A stretch of DNA of 64,000 nucleotides from NCBI GenBank assembly GCA_903851195.1, contig CAINNJ010000006.1:62001-126000 (forward strand), read 5' to 3'. The notes beneath the pieces were generated by a model. The model had not been told where the DNA came from and did no database searches. It saw only the letters and a list, made by a program, of their open reading frames with translations. Position numbers and translations under genes: made by a program. The stretch's first letter is position 1, and every line of letters starts with the position of its first letter. This DNA is from an uncultured Acidobacteriia bacterium. Lineage in GTDB: Bacteria; Acidobacteriota; Terriglobia; Bryobacterales; Bryobacteraceae. This document shows, piece by piece, positions 15,089 through 23,907 of the stretch.

Positions 15089-18000
15089 TTGAAATCAGCC
15101 CTCGTCTGTCTCGCGTTCGCCGTTTCTCTGTCCGCTCAGATCCAGTCCGGCCGCATTGTCGGCACCGTCACGGATCCCAACGGGGCCGTGGTGCCCAACG
15201 CGAAGGTGGTCATCACCAACACCGGCACCAATGAAGCGCAGAACCTGGCCAGTAACGGCTCGGGCGATTTTGCCCTGACGCCCGTCAACCCCGGCATCTA
15301 TCGCGTCACCATCACGGCGCCCGGCTTTGCGCGCGCGGAAATCGCGGCCCTCGAAGTCATCGTGGGCCAGAGTGCCCGCGCGGACGTGGCGTTACGCCTG
15401 GGAGAGAATTCCACCACCGTGGAAGTGAATGCTACGGTGGCGCTGCTCAACACCGAATCGGGAACCCTGGGCACCGAAATCACCAACACGCAGATTGTGG
15501 ATCTACCGCTGAACGGCCGCAGTTATTACGAACTGGCGCGACTCACGCCTGGCGCCACACTGCTGCCGGGCACGGGCAACCTGCTCCGCATCCGCGCCAA
15601 CTATGAATCCGGCACTTCCATCAGCGGCGTGCGCGGCAACCAGACGTCGTTCTATCTGGACGGCGTGGACACCACCGATCACCACCAGGGCGGCACTCTC
15701 ATCCAGACCTCCATCGACGCGCTGCAGGAATTCTCCATTCAGCAGAGCGAGTACACCGCGGAGTTTCGCAACGCGGGGGGCGTGCTGAACGGCAGCACGA
15801 AATCGGGAACCAACGAAATTCACGGCGTGCTGTTCGAGTTCCTTCGCAACGACAAACTGGACGCCCGGAGTTTCTTCGCTCTGACGCGCGACATTCTCAA
15901 GCGCAATCAGTTTGGCGGCTCCGTCGGCGGGCCGCTGTCGCTGCCGAAACTCTACAACGGCAAGGACCGCACCTTCTTTTTCGTGAACTATGAAGCGATG
16001 CGGCAGCGCGCGGGCAATATCTTCAACAGCCTGGTGCCGACCTCGGCGCAGAAATCGGGCGATTTCAGCGCGGCCGGCCTGAACACCATTTACGATCCGC
16101 TTTCCGGCGCGCCGTTTCCGGGCAACAAAATCCCCGCGGATCGCATCTCTCCGCAGGCGCAGTTCTTCGCGAAATACATTCCGGATCCCAATGCCGGTAA
16201 CCGCGCGATCTTCGGACCTTCCGCCGCGCTCGATCAGGACCAGTTCACCATCCGCGTGGACCAGACCATCAGCGCCAATCACCGCGCCTTCGTGCGCTGG
16301 AGTTTTATCAATTATCAGGAAAACGATCCGAATGCCTTCCCCGCGCTGGGTTATGCTTCGCTGAATACGCGGGGCCAGAACATCGTCGGCGCCCTGACCA
16401 GCACGCTGCGGCCGTCGGTGGTGAACGAAGCCCGCTTCAGCTACCTGCCCAACATGATCAACCTGGGCGCGTTCCTGCAAGGCACGGATTTCTATAAGCA
16501 GTCGGGCGTTCCCGGCTTTGAAGACACCGGCCACCGCCCCGGCGTCGCGGGCTCTTTCCCCGATTTCGCGTGGAGCGGTTATGCGTCCCTGAGCGGGTCC
16601 ACCTTCGATCAGCGCCCCAAGACGCAGGACCTGAAAGTCACCGAATTCAACGACAGCGTCACCGTGATCAAAGGGCGTCAGATCATCAAGATCGGCATGC
16701 AGTACCGCCACTGGGTGCCGCTGTTCACCGACAGCGGCGTCTATGAAGGGCAATGGACTTTCAACGGCAGCAAGACACAGAACGCCGCCAAACCATCCGG
16801 CACGGGCGACGCCTTTGCCGATTTCGTGCTGGGCATTCCCTACTCGGTGGGACGCAACTTCCCCGCCGATTGGTTCGGCGGGTATGCGAATTACTGGCAC
16901 AGCTATGTGCAGGACGATTTCAAGGTGACGCCGCGGCTCACGCTGAATCTGGGCATCCGCTATGAGTACTCGCCCTGGCTCAACGGCTACAAAGGCCAGG
17001 TGGGAACGTTTATTCCGAACTCGCCGAAACCGATCGCCGTGCAGTCGATCGATCTGAACGCGCAGTTCGCCGCGCCCACCGCCAATGCGCTGTTCGGTAA
17101 CCTGATCCAGACCTGCAGCCAGGCCGGACTGGCCGCCAACTGCACATCCACGGATAACTCGCAGTGGGGGCCGCGCTTCGGTTTCGCGTGGCGGCCGTTC
17201 GGCGAAAAAACCGTTCTGCGCGGCGGCTACGGAATCTTCTATGAGGTGGAAAGCAGCGGCAACCGCGTGAACCACAACATGGTGCCGTATCAGCTGAGTG
17301 AAACGGTGTTTAACGACGGCCAGCGCACCATGGCGAACTTCTTCACGGGGCGGCCCATCGGCGGCGCCACCACGGCGCCGAGTCTGGCCGGCGGTTACGC
17401 GCACATGCCTTTCGGCTACGACCAGCACTGGAGCTTCGGCGTGCAGCGCGAGCTGCCGTTCCAGTCCGCGCTGGAAGTCAACTATGTCGCGAACCGCGGC
17501 GTGAACCTCTATGAGGGCAATCCCATCAATGACCCGGCCGCGGGCGCGGGCGCGATTCAGGCACGCCGGCCATATCCGCTGTTCGGCGGCATCACGTACA
17601 ACGGGCAGGATAATTCCACCATTTACCAGTCCCTTCAGGCGCGCTTCCAGAAGCACACGTCGAAAGGCATCTGGCTGCTGACGTCTTATACATGGTCGAA
17701 GAGCATCAGCGTCGCGAACACGCCCGCCGTGGGCGGCGATTACGCGTATGAACGCGGGCTGACCGCCTTCGATATCCCGCAGAATCTGACGGCGAGCGTC
17801 GGTTATGAACTGCCGTACCATCACGGTCTGCTGGGCGGCTGGCAGGTGCAGGGCATCCTGGTGCTGCGCAGCGGCCGTCCTTTCACGCCCACTATTTCGC
17901 GCGATGTGTCGAACACCGGCATCGGCGGCCAGCGTCCCAACCGGATCGGGTCGGGCGAACTGGCGAATCCGACACTCAATAACTGGTTCGATAAGACGGC

Positions 18001-18271
18001 GTTCACGGTGCCCGGCAATTACCTTTGGGGAAACTCCGGCGTGAATATCCTGCGCGAAGACAATTTCCGGAATCTGGATCTGTCTCTCTTCAAGCAGTTT
18101 AAAATCGGCGAACGGGTGCGCGTGCAGTTCCGGGCGGAGGCGTTCAATCTGACCAATTCGCCCAGCTTCGCCGCGCCGGGCACGAACATCGACACGGCGT
18201 CCGGCGGCGTGGTGACCAGCACGGTGAGCACGCCGCGTAATATACAGTTCGCGCTGAAGCTGTACTATTGA
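15089..18271 (+). CDS. TonB-dependent receptor, Oar-like, with carboxypeptidase-regulatory-like domain
   Basis: About 1060 residues: a signal peptide, a carboxypeptidase-regulatory-like beta-sandwich (about 20-105, starting GRIVGTVTDPNGAVVPNA), a plug domain (DLPLNGRSYYELARLTPGA, then SISGVRGNQTSFYLDGVD) and a long outer-membrane barrel ending in IQFALKLYY. Such Oar-like receptors are abundant in Acidobacteria and are thought to import or bind large substrates using TonB energy. The TTG at 15089 has GGAGA seven bases upstream and begins the signal peptide directly; a longer frame to 15026 would run into the promoter. The GH39 gene follows after nine bases, which suggests a glycan substrate, but there is no SusD partner. 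Confidence 0.88.
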   Translation: MKSALVCLAFAVSLSAQIQSGRIVGTVTDPNGAVVPNAKVVITNTGTNEAQNLASNGSGDFALTPVNPGIYRVTITAPGFARAEIAALEVIVGQSARADVALRLGENSTTVEVNATVALLNTESGTLGTEITNTQIVDLPLNGRSYYELARLTPGATLLPGTGNLLRIRANYESGTSISGVRGNQTSFYLDGVDTTDHHQGGTLIQTSIDALQEFSIQQSEYTAEFRNAGGVLNGSTKSGTNEIHGVLFEFLRNDKLDARSFFALTRDILKRNQFGGSVGGPLSLPKLYNGKDRTFFFVNYEAMRQRAGNIFNSLVPTSAQKSGDFSAAGLNTIYDPLSGAPFPGNKIPADRISPQAQFFAKYIPDPNAGNRAIFGPSAALDQDQFTIRVDQTISANHRAFVRWSFINYQENDPNAFPALGYASLNTRGQNIVGALTSTLRPSVVNEARFSYLPNMINLGAFLQGTDFYKQSGVPGFEDTGHRPGVAGSFPDFAWSGYASLSGSTFDQRPKTQDLKVTEFNDSVTVIKGRQIIKIGMQYRHWVPLFTDSGVYEGQWTFNGSKTQNAAKPSGTGDAFADFVLGIPYSVGRNFPADWFGGYANYWHSYVQDDFKVTPRLTLNLGIRYEYSPWLNGYKGQVGTFIPNSPKPIAVQSIDLNAQFAAPTANALFGNLIQTCSQAGLAANCTSTDNSQWGPRFGFAWRPFGEKTVLRGGYGIFYEVESSGNRVNHNMVPYQLSETVFNDGQRTMANFFTGRPIGGATTAPSLAGGYAHMPFGYDQHWSFGVQRELPFQSALEVNYVANRGVNLYEGNPINDPAAGAGAIQARRPYPLFGGITYNGQDNSTIYQSLQARFQKHTSKGIWLLTSYTWSKSISVANTPAVGGDYAYERGLTAFDIPQNLTASVGYELPYHHGLLGGWQVQGILVLRSGRPFTPTISRDVSNTGIGGQRPNRIGSGELANPTLNNWFDKTAFTVPGNYLWGNSGVNILREDNFRNLDLSLFKQFKIGERVRVQFRAEAFNLTNSPSFAAPGTNIDTASGGVVTSTVSTPRNIQFALKLYY

Positions 18272-18280
18272 TCGGACCTT

Positions 18281-19930
18281 ATGAAGACGCTGATTTTGTT
18301 TGCTCTGGCGCTGAGCTGCACCGCGCAGCAGGCTGTAATTACTGTGGATGGCGCCGCGAAGACCGGCACGTTCAAGCCGATTTACGGCTATTTCGGATAT
18401 GACGAGCCGAACTTCACCTACGCGCCGAACGGCCGGAAACTCATTGGTGAACTGGCCGCGCTGAGCGGCGGGCCGGTTTACATCCGCACGCACTTCATGC
18501 TGGCCACGGGCGACGGCACGCCCGGACTGAAATGGGGTTCCACCAACGCTTACACCGAGGACGCGCAGGGCAGGCCGGTCTACGACTGGACCCTGACCGA
18601 CCGCATTCTCGACACCTACCTGCAGGCGGGCGCGAAGCCCTTCGTCGAAATCGGTTTCATGCCAAAGGCTCTTTCGACGAAGCCCGATCCCTACAGCGCC
18701 ACATGGACACCCGGCGCGCCGAACCGCGACTATTACAGCGGCTGGTCCTATCCGCCCAAAGACTTCGGCAAGTGGGGCGAACTGGTTTACCAGTGGGTCC
18801 GTCATGCCGTGAGTAAGTACGGGCGCGCGGAGGTGGAGAGCTGGTATTGGGAAGTCTGGAATGAGCCGGACATCGGCTACTGGCACGGCACGGCCGAAGA
18901 GTACGACCGCCTCTATGACGCCGCCGCCGCGGCGGTGAAGCGCGCGTTGCCCACCGCGAAGGTGGGCGGCCCCGCGACCACCGGGCCCGCCGGCGAGAAA
19001 GCCGCCGCTTACCTGAAACAGTTCCTGGAGCACTGCGACAAAGCCGGCACGCCCCTCGACTTCATCACTTACCACGCGAAAGGCCGCCCCGCCGTGGCCG
19101 ACGGGCATGTTCGCATGGGCATCGCCAAGAATGCCGAGGACGTGTCGAAGGGCTTCCAGATCGTTCACTCTTTCCCGAAGTTCCGTGATCTGCCCATCAT
19201 TCTGAGCGAGTCCGACCCCGAAGGTTGCGCCGCCTGTTCCGCCCGCGTCTATCCGCAGAACGCCTACCGGAATGGTCCGCTGTATCCGGCCTACACGGCC
19301 GTGATGATGAAGAACATCTTCGAACTGGCCGACCGCGAAAAGACCAACATCGCCGGCATGCTGACCTGGGCTTTCGAGTTCGAAGGGCAGCCCTGGTTCG
19401 ACGGCCTGCGCACGCTCGCGACCAACGGCGTGGATAAACCGGTCCTGAACGTTTTCCGCATGGCCGGCATGATGCACGGCGACCGGATCGGCGTCCAGAG
19501 TTCCGCGCGCATCCCGCTCGATTCGCTGCTGCGCGACGGCGTTCGCGGCACGGCGAATATCGATGCGCTGGCGACGCGTTCCGACCGGGAGATTTCCGTG
19601 CTCGCCTGGAATTATCATGACGACGACGTGCCGGCCGGACCGTCCGACGTCACCGTGAACGTCCAGGGCGTGCCGGGCAACCGTGTGCTGCTGACGCACT
19701 ACCGGATCGACGACACGCACAGCAACGCCTGGACGCTCTGGAAGAAGATGGGCTCCCCGCAGATGCCGACTCCCGAACAGCGCGCCGAACTGGAAGCCGC
19801 GGGTCAGCTGCAACTGCTCGACTCCCCTCATTACGTCCCGGTCGCGAAAGGCGTGGTCACTGTCCATTTCTCCCTTCCCCGGCAGGGCGTCTCGCTCCTC
19901 AGCCTGCGGTCCGAAACCGGCGCCAGGTAG
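18281..19930 (+). CDS. Secreted glycoside hydrolase, family 39-like (xylosidase-type)
   Basis: 549 residues with a short signal peptide (cleavage near LSCTA) and a TIM-barrel of the GH39 type. WEVWNEPDIGYWHG has the Asn-Glu acid/base pair of clan GH-A, and the likely nucleophile Glu is in ILSESDPEGC, with a beta-sandwich tail after about residue 420. GH39 enzymes include beta-xylosidases and iduronidases; the substrate here is not clear. CAAC lies directly after the nucleophile segment, which is unusual. It is probably cotranscribed with the upstream TonB receptor (nine-base gap), pairing an extracytoplasmic glycosidase with an import receptor. Confidence 0.82.
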   Translation: MKTLILFALALSCTAQQAVITVDGAAKTGTFKPIYGYFGYDEPNFTYAPNGRKLIGELAALSGGPVYIRTHFMLATGDGTPGLKWGSTNAYTEDAQGRPVYDWTLTDRILDTYLQAGAKPFVEIGFMPKALSTKPDPYSATWTPGAPNRDYYSGWSYPPKDFGKWGELVYQWVRHAVSKYGRAEVESWYWEVWNEPDIGYWHGTAEEYDRLYDAAAAAVKRALPTAKVGGPATTGPAGEKAAAYLKQFLEHCDKAGTPLDFITYHAKGRPAVADGHVRMGIAKNAEDVSKGFQIVHSFPKFRDLPIILSESDPEGCAACSARVYPQNAYRNGPLYPAYTAVMMKNIFELADREKTNIAGMLTWAFEFEGQPWFDGLRTLATNGVDKPVLNVFRMAGMMHGDRIGVQSSARIPLDSLLRDGVRGTANIDALATRSDREISVLAWNYHDDDVPAGPSDVTVNVQGVPGNRVLLTHYRIDDTHSNAWTLWKKMGSPQMPTPEQRAELEAAGQLQLLDSPHYVPVAKGVVTVHFSLPRQGVSLLSLRSETGAR

Positions 19931-19945
19931 AATTCACGGGATTTG

Positions 19946-19974
19946 TTGAAAGACTTGTACACATCCTGTAAAAT
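19946..19974 (+). promoter_or_regulatory. Sigma70-type promoter of the molybdenum hydroxylase genes
   Basis: TTGAAA (19946-19951), a 17-base spacer and TAAAAT (19969-19974) form a strong housekeeping-type promoter. Transcription would begin near 19981, leaving a leader of about 100 bases before ATG 20083. The leader contains two near-copies of GTTCACAAGAG (20046-20056 and 20058-20068), the second ending in the AGGAG ribosome-binding site. Confidence 0.6.
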
Positions 19975-20082
19975 TCGCCGTCTATTCCCGCAAGATGATT
20001 GACCCGCCCCCCCGGCTGGATCTATCATCGGCACACAAGTCTTACGTTCACAAGAGCGTTCACAAGAGGAGTTCCGCTGCCG

Positions 20083-20559
20083 ATGGCTGTTTATAAAATG
20101 ACGGTGAACGGTGTGTCAGTCAATCTGACCGCCGACGATCCGAACACACCGCTGCTTTACCTGCTGCAGGAGCAGGTCCAGACCTCCGGGCCCAAGTTCG
20201 GCTGCGGGCTGGGGCAGTGCGGCGCCTGCACCGTGCTGGCAAACGGCCAGCCCATTCGTTCCTGTATCACGAACGTGGTGGATGTCGCGGGAGCGACCAT
20301 CACCACGCTGGAAGGCCTGGCGACGCCCGCCGGTCCGCACCCCGTGCAGCAGGCCTTTATCTCGCAGCAGGCCATGCAGTGCGGCTACTGCGTGAGCGGC
20401 CCGATTCTCTACGGAAAGACTTTTATCGATGCCAACCCCGGCGCCACGCGCGAGCAGATTCTGAACGCGCTGGGCAAGACGCCCCTGCTGTGCCGCTGCC
20501 ACGCGCACAACCGCATGCTGGACGCGCTGGTTCTCTATTCACAGGGGAAAACACAATGA
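20083..20559 (+). CDS. [2Fe-2S] subunit of a molybdenum hydroxylase (isoquinoline 1-oxidoreductase alpha type)
   Basis: 158 residues with the two iron-sulfur domains of the xanthine oxidase family. An N-terminal plant-ferredoxin-like domain contains GCGLGQCGACTVL plus a later Cys (RSC), and a helical domain contains QCGYC and LLCRC. It passes electrons from the molybdopterin subunit encoded next. ATG 20083 follows an AGGAG; the frame is open further upstream to 19999, but that stretch lies in the leader just after the promoter. Its stop overlaps the large-subunit start in an ATGA. Similar two-subunit enzymes oxidise aldehydes or N-heterocycles in the periplasm or cytoplasm. Confidence 0.88.
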   Translation: MAVYKMTVNGVSVNLTADDPNTPLLYLLQEQVQTSGPKFGCGLGQCGACTVLANGQPIRSCITNVVDVAGATITTLEGLATPAGPHPVQQAFISQQAMQCGYCVSGPILYGKTFIDANPGATREQILNALGKTPLLCRCHAHNRMLDALVLYSQGKTQ

Positions 20560-22925
20560 GCGAATTTCGGGAATTCGAAAAGGCGGAGATCAACGCCGCC
20601 GCGGGAGCGTCGCGCCGCGACTTTTTTAAATCCGCCGGCATGATGGTCGTGGGTTTCGCCGCAACCGGCGAGGCCGCGAAACTGGCCGCGCAGAGCCCCG
20701 TGAATCCCACCGGCCTGGTGGACGCCACGAAGGTGGATTCCTGGGTTTCCATCGCGGCCGACGAGAGCGTCACCATTTACTCCGGCAAATGCGAGTTCGG
20801 CCAGGGCTTCGCCACCGTGCAGATGCAGCTGGCCGCCGAAGAACTCAGCATCCCGATGAACCGCGTGAAACTGATCTTCTGCGACACCGGCGTCACTCCC
20901 GATCAGGGCGTCACCTCGGGCAGCCAGAGCCACATCGCGGAGTTCGGGCCGGGCGGTCTGCGCCAGGCGCTCGACACTGCCCGCGACGCCCTGCTGCAAC
21001 TGGCCTCGGAGTGGTTCGACACCACGCCGGACGCGCTCACCGTGAAGGACGGCGTGGTCTCACCAAAAAGCGACCCGACCCAGCAGATCACATACGGACA
21101 GCTGCTGGAAGGCCAGCGCTTCAGCCTGGTGCTGAACAGCCAGACGAAGCCGAAAGATCCGAAGACATACACGATTCTGGGCACCTCGGTTCCCCGGCCC
21201 GAGATTCCGGCCAAGGCCACGGGCACTTTCCGCTACATCCAGAACGTGCGCGTGCCCGGCATGCTGCACGGCCGCGTGGTGCGTCCTCCCGTGGTCGGCG
21301 CGAAGGTAATGAGCGTCGACAAGGGTTCCGTGATGGGGATGCCCGGCGTGGTCCAGGTGGTGGTGAAGAATAATTTCGTCGGCGTGGTTGCGGACACGCA
21401 GTGGCATGCCATTCAGGCGGCCGGCTCGCTGCAGGTGCAGTGGTCCGACGGGGATACGCTGCCGGACCAGGCAACACTCGCGTCCTGGATGCAGACCCTT
21501 CCTTCGGCCGACAGCCTGACGCTCGAATCGGGCGATACCGACGCCAACCTCGCCAAGGCGACCCGCACCTTCAGCGCGCAGTATCTGCATCCCTATCAGA
21601 TGCACGGCGCGATGGCGGCTTCCTGCGCGGTGGCCGACGTGCGCGGCGGCAGCGGCCCGAACGCGTTGGCCAAAATCTGGTCGGCCACGCAGGGCGTCTA
21701 TCCGCAGCGCGACAGCGTCGCCGTCGTGTTGGGCATCCCGAAGGAAAATATCCGCGTCATCTTCACGGAAAGCTCCGGCTGTTACGGCCTGAACGGCAAC
21801 GATTCGGTGAGTTACGACGCGGCGCTGCTCTCCCAGGCGGTCGGAAAACCCGTGCGCGTGCAGTGGTCCCGCAAGGATGAGCATGTGCAGGGCGAAAGTT
21901 ATGGCGCCGCCTATGCCATCAGTCTGAAGGCGGGTGTCGACGCCGGCGGCCAGATCTCCACCTGGGCCTATGAAGCCTGGACGGTGAGTAAAGGCAATCG
22001 CCCGAACGCCACCACGCCCGGCAACATCCTGTCGGGGAACCTCGCCGGTCTGCCCGCGCCGGTGCCCACTCCCGCCAAGGCTACGCCTCCCACGGCCTTC
22101 TCGAACAACAACAATTCCGTCGCCAACTATCTCAGCGGCGTGGTGGCGGGGAAACCCGCCGGCGGCACGGGCACGGTGAACAGCGCCCGGGTGCTGACGC
22201 ATACGGTGGCATCGCCCTTCTTCACGGGACCGCTGCGCTCGCCCGCGCGTCTGCAGAATACCTTCGCCAACGAATGCTTCCTGGATGAGATCGCGGCCGG
22301 CCTCGGCATGGATCCCGTGGACTACCGTCTGCGTCATCTCACCGACCCGCGCCTGATCGCGGTGGTGCAGGCGGCGGCCAAAGCGGCACAATGGGACACC
22401 AGGCCGTCACCCAAAGACGAGCATCTCCCCTTCGGCAACCCCACGGGGCGCGGCATCGCCTGCGTGCTCTATGAAGGGAACAACGGGTATTCCGCGCTGG
22501 TGGCCACCGTGGAAGTGAACCGCGCCACCGGCCAGGTCTTCGTCAAAAGACTGACTTCCGCGGTGGAAAGCGGACCGGTTTCGAATCCCGACGGCATGGT
22601 CAACCAGACGGAAGGCGGCATTCTGCAGGGCATGAGCCGCGCGCTGTTCGAGCAGGTGAAGTGGAACGCGAAGACGGGTTCCATTACCTCGTTCGACTGG
22701 AACACGTACCCGGTGTTTCAGTGGGGCATGCCGGTGCCGGTCATGAAGACCGTGGTCATCAATAACCCGAATGTCAGTCAGACGGGCGCCGGGGAACTCG
22801 GCATCACGCTTTCGGCGGCGGCGATTGGCAACGCCATCTTCGACGCCATCGGAGTGCGTGTCCGGCAGCTGCCTTACACGCCGGCCAATGTGCTGGCGGC
22901 AATGGCGGCATCCACGGGAAGATAG
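20556..22925 (+). CDS. Molybdopterin-binding subunit of a molybdenum hydroxylase (IorB-like)
   Basis: 789 residues. The N-terminus has a twin-arginine signal (SRRDFFKSAG plus a hydrophobic stretch), so the folded enzyme is exported. Xanthine-dehydrogenase-family features follow: cofactor-contacting GQGFATVQMQ, the SGCYGLNGNDSVSYDA segment and the catalytic Glu in GAGELGIT near the C-terminus. The start is ATG 20556, overlapping the iron-sulfur subunit stop. No FAD subunit and no cytochrome gene adjoins, so the electron acceptor is probably one of the cell's periplasmic c-type cytochromes. The substrate is unknown. A Gly/Pro/Asn-rich stretch around residues 490-545 resembles a surface loop. 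Confidence 0.87.
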   Translation: MSEFREFEKAEINAAAGASRRDFFKSAGMMVVGFAATGEAAKLAAQSPVNPTGLVDATKVDSWVSIAADESVTIYSGKCEFGQGFATVQMQLAAEELSIPMNRVKLIFCDTGVTPDQGVTSGSQSHIAEFGPGGLRQALDTARDALLQLASEWFDTTPDALTVKDGVVSPKSDPTQQITYGQLLEGQRFSLVLNSQTKPKDPKTYTILGTSVPRPEIPAKATGTFRYIQNVRVPGMLHGRVVRPPVVGAKVMSVDKGSVMGMPGVVQVVVKNNFVGVVADTQWHAIQAAGSLQVQWSDGDTLPDQATLASWMQTLPSADSLTLESGDTDANLAKATRTFSAQYLHPYQMHGAMAASCAVADVRGGSGPNALAKIWSATQGVYPQRDSVAVVLGIPKENIRVIFTESSGCYGLNGNDSVSYDAALLSQAVGKPVRVQWSRKDEHVQGESYGAAYAISLKAGVDAGGQISTWAYEAWTVSKGNRPNATTPGNILSGNLAGLPAPVPTPAKATPPTAFSNNNNSVANYLSGVVAGKPAGGTGTVNSARVLTHTVASPFFTGPLRSPARLQNTFANECFLDEIAAGLGMDPVDYRLRHLTDPRLIAVVQAAAKAAQWDTRPSPKDEHLPFGNPTGRGIACVLYEGNNGYSALVATVEVNRATGQVFVKRLTSAVESGPVSNPDGMVNQTEGGILQGMSRALFEQVKWNAKTGSITSFDWNTYPVFQWGMPVPVMKTVVINNPNVSQTGAGELGITLSAAAIGNAIFDAIGVRVRQLPYTPANVLAAMAASTGR

Positions 22926-22938
22926 ACGTCGTTCTTCG

Positions 22939-22989
22939 ACAGAAACCGCGGCCGTCCGGTCCTTCAGGACAGGGCGGTCGCGGTTCTGT
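22939..22989 (+). terminator. Long hairpin after the molybdenum hydroxylase genes
   Basis: ACAGAAACCGCG (22939-22950) pairs with CGCGGTTCTGT (22979-22989) with one bulged base. A second stem, GTCC / GGAC, closes a TTCA loop at 22959-22970, with imperfect pairing between. The 51-base structure lies between the stop at 22925 and the next ATG at 23004. There is no T-tract, so termination would not be of the classical intrinsic type; a processing or attenuation role is possible. Confidence 0.5.
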
Positions 22990-23003
22990 CTGGTCAACCA
23001 AAC

Positions 23004-23780
23004 ATGAAATCCATTGTTCTTTTGTTTCTGGGCGGTCTCTGTGCGTCCGCCGCCGTCATTCCTACCGTGACCGGTGTCGTGAGCGCGGCGACCGGTGAGC
23101 CCGTCATTACCGCGGGCGGCTGGGCCAGTGTATTCGGCAGTAACTTTCTCTGGAGTTCCACCAGCATCACCAGACCCTGGCTGCCCACGGACTTTGTCAA
23201 CGGCAACCTGCCGCTGCAGCTCAACGATATTTCCGTTCGGTTCAACGGCGTGCCCACTTACATCGCTTACATCAGCCCGAATCAGATCAATATTCTGATT
23301 CCGGACGACCCGACCATCGGCGTCGTCGCCCTGCAGGAACAGGGTCAGCTCGACCAGAGCAATATTATTCTGGTGAACAAGGTGGCGCTCGCGCCTGGTC
23401 TGTTCACCTTCACGCCGCGCTATCCCACGGCCGTGCATCTGGATGGCACTTACTGCGCTCCTGCCGGCCTTCTGACCGGCATCCCGACCACGCCGGCGCG
23501 TCCCGGCGAGATTGTCGTTTTGTATGGGACCGGCTTCGGCCAGAGCAATCCGAAGATCGATTTCAGCAAGCTCTTCACCGTGTCCGCGCCTATCGCGCAG
23601 ACGGTCACGGCGACCGTGGGCGGAACCGTCGCCAAAGTGGATGGCTACCTGGTCTCGCCCGGCGTCTACCAGTTCAATCTGACCGTGCCTCCGGATGCCG
23701 CGACCGGCGACGCCGCCGTGATCCTGTCGGTAGCCGGATCCAAAACACAGGCCGGCCTGTCGCTTGCCGTGTCACGTTAG
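23004..23780 (+). CDS. Secreted protein with the Solibacter C-terminal (TIGR03437-type) domain
   Basis: 258 residues: a signal peptide ending near CASA, then a beta-rich repeat protein. The order GWASVFGSNF, YIAYISPNQINILIP, then PGEIVVLYGTGFG and PGVYQFNLTVP is characteristic of the domain found in many copies in Solibacter and relatives, often at the C-terminus of larger secreted proteins. Its function is not known; the fold looks like paired immunoglobulin/IPT-like sandwiches. Here it is nearly the whole protein. It lies 78 bases after the molybdenum hydroxylase, past a strong hairpin, so it may or may not share that transcript. It is the best taxonomic marker in the window. Confidence 0.8.
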   Translation: MKSIVLLFLGGLCASAAVIPTVTGVVSAATGEPVITAGGWASVFGSNFLWSSTSITRPWLPTDFVNGNLPLQLNDISVRFNGVPTYIAYISPNQINILIPDDPTIGVVALQEQGQLDQSNIILVNKVALAPGLFTFTPRYPTAVHLDGTYCAPAGLLTGIPTTPARPGEIVVLYGTGFGQSNPKIDFSKLFTVSAPIAQTVTATVGGTVAKVDGYLVSPGVYQFNLTVPPDAATGDAAVILSVAGSKTQAGLSLAVSR

Positions 23781-23803
23781 TTCCACTACCCTTCGAATGT
23801 GGG

Positions 23804-23841
23804 GCAGATAGTGTATCTGCGCGCCGGTTGGCAACCGGCGC
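23804..23841. terminator. Two back-to-back hairpins between convergent genes
   Basis: GCAGATA-GTG-TATCTGC (23804-23820) is a perfect 7-bp stem with a 3-base loop. It is followed without a gap by GCGCCGGTT-GGC-AACCGGCGC (23821-23841), a perfect 9-bp stem with a 3-base loop. They sit in the 127-base space between the convergent Solibacter-domain and VOC genes, where a two-way terminator is expected. There is no T-run. The tandem form also resembles REP-type palindromic repeats, but no second copy was noticed in this window. Confidence 0.55.
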
Positions 23842-23907
23842 TGTTTGGGGGTGCCAACCCGCTCCCGCCCCCATCACGAAAAGACCTCCACTCGGTCAAA
23901 GAGCTAT

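Noticed and set aside
15503..19867. A 1454-codon open frame on the minus strand
   Set aside because: It is antisense to the TonB receptor and GH39 genes, has no signal or domain pattern and an odd Arg/Gly/Val/Ala-rich composition, as expected for a mirror of high-GC codons.
20217..20555. Upstream extension of the molybdopterin subunit
   Set aside because: It overlaps the iron-sulfur subunit in another frame; ATG 20556 overlaps that gene's stop and begins a Tat signal.
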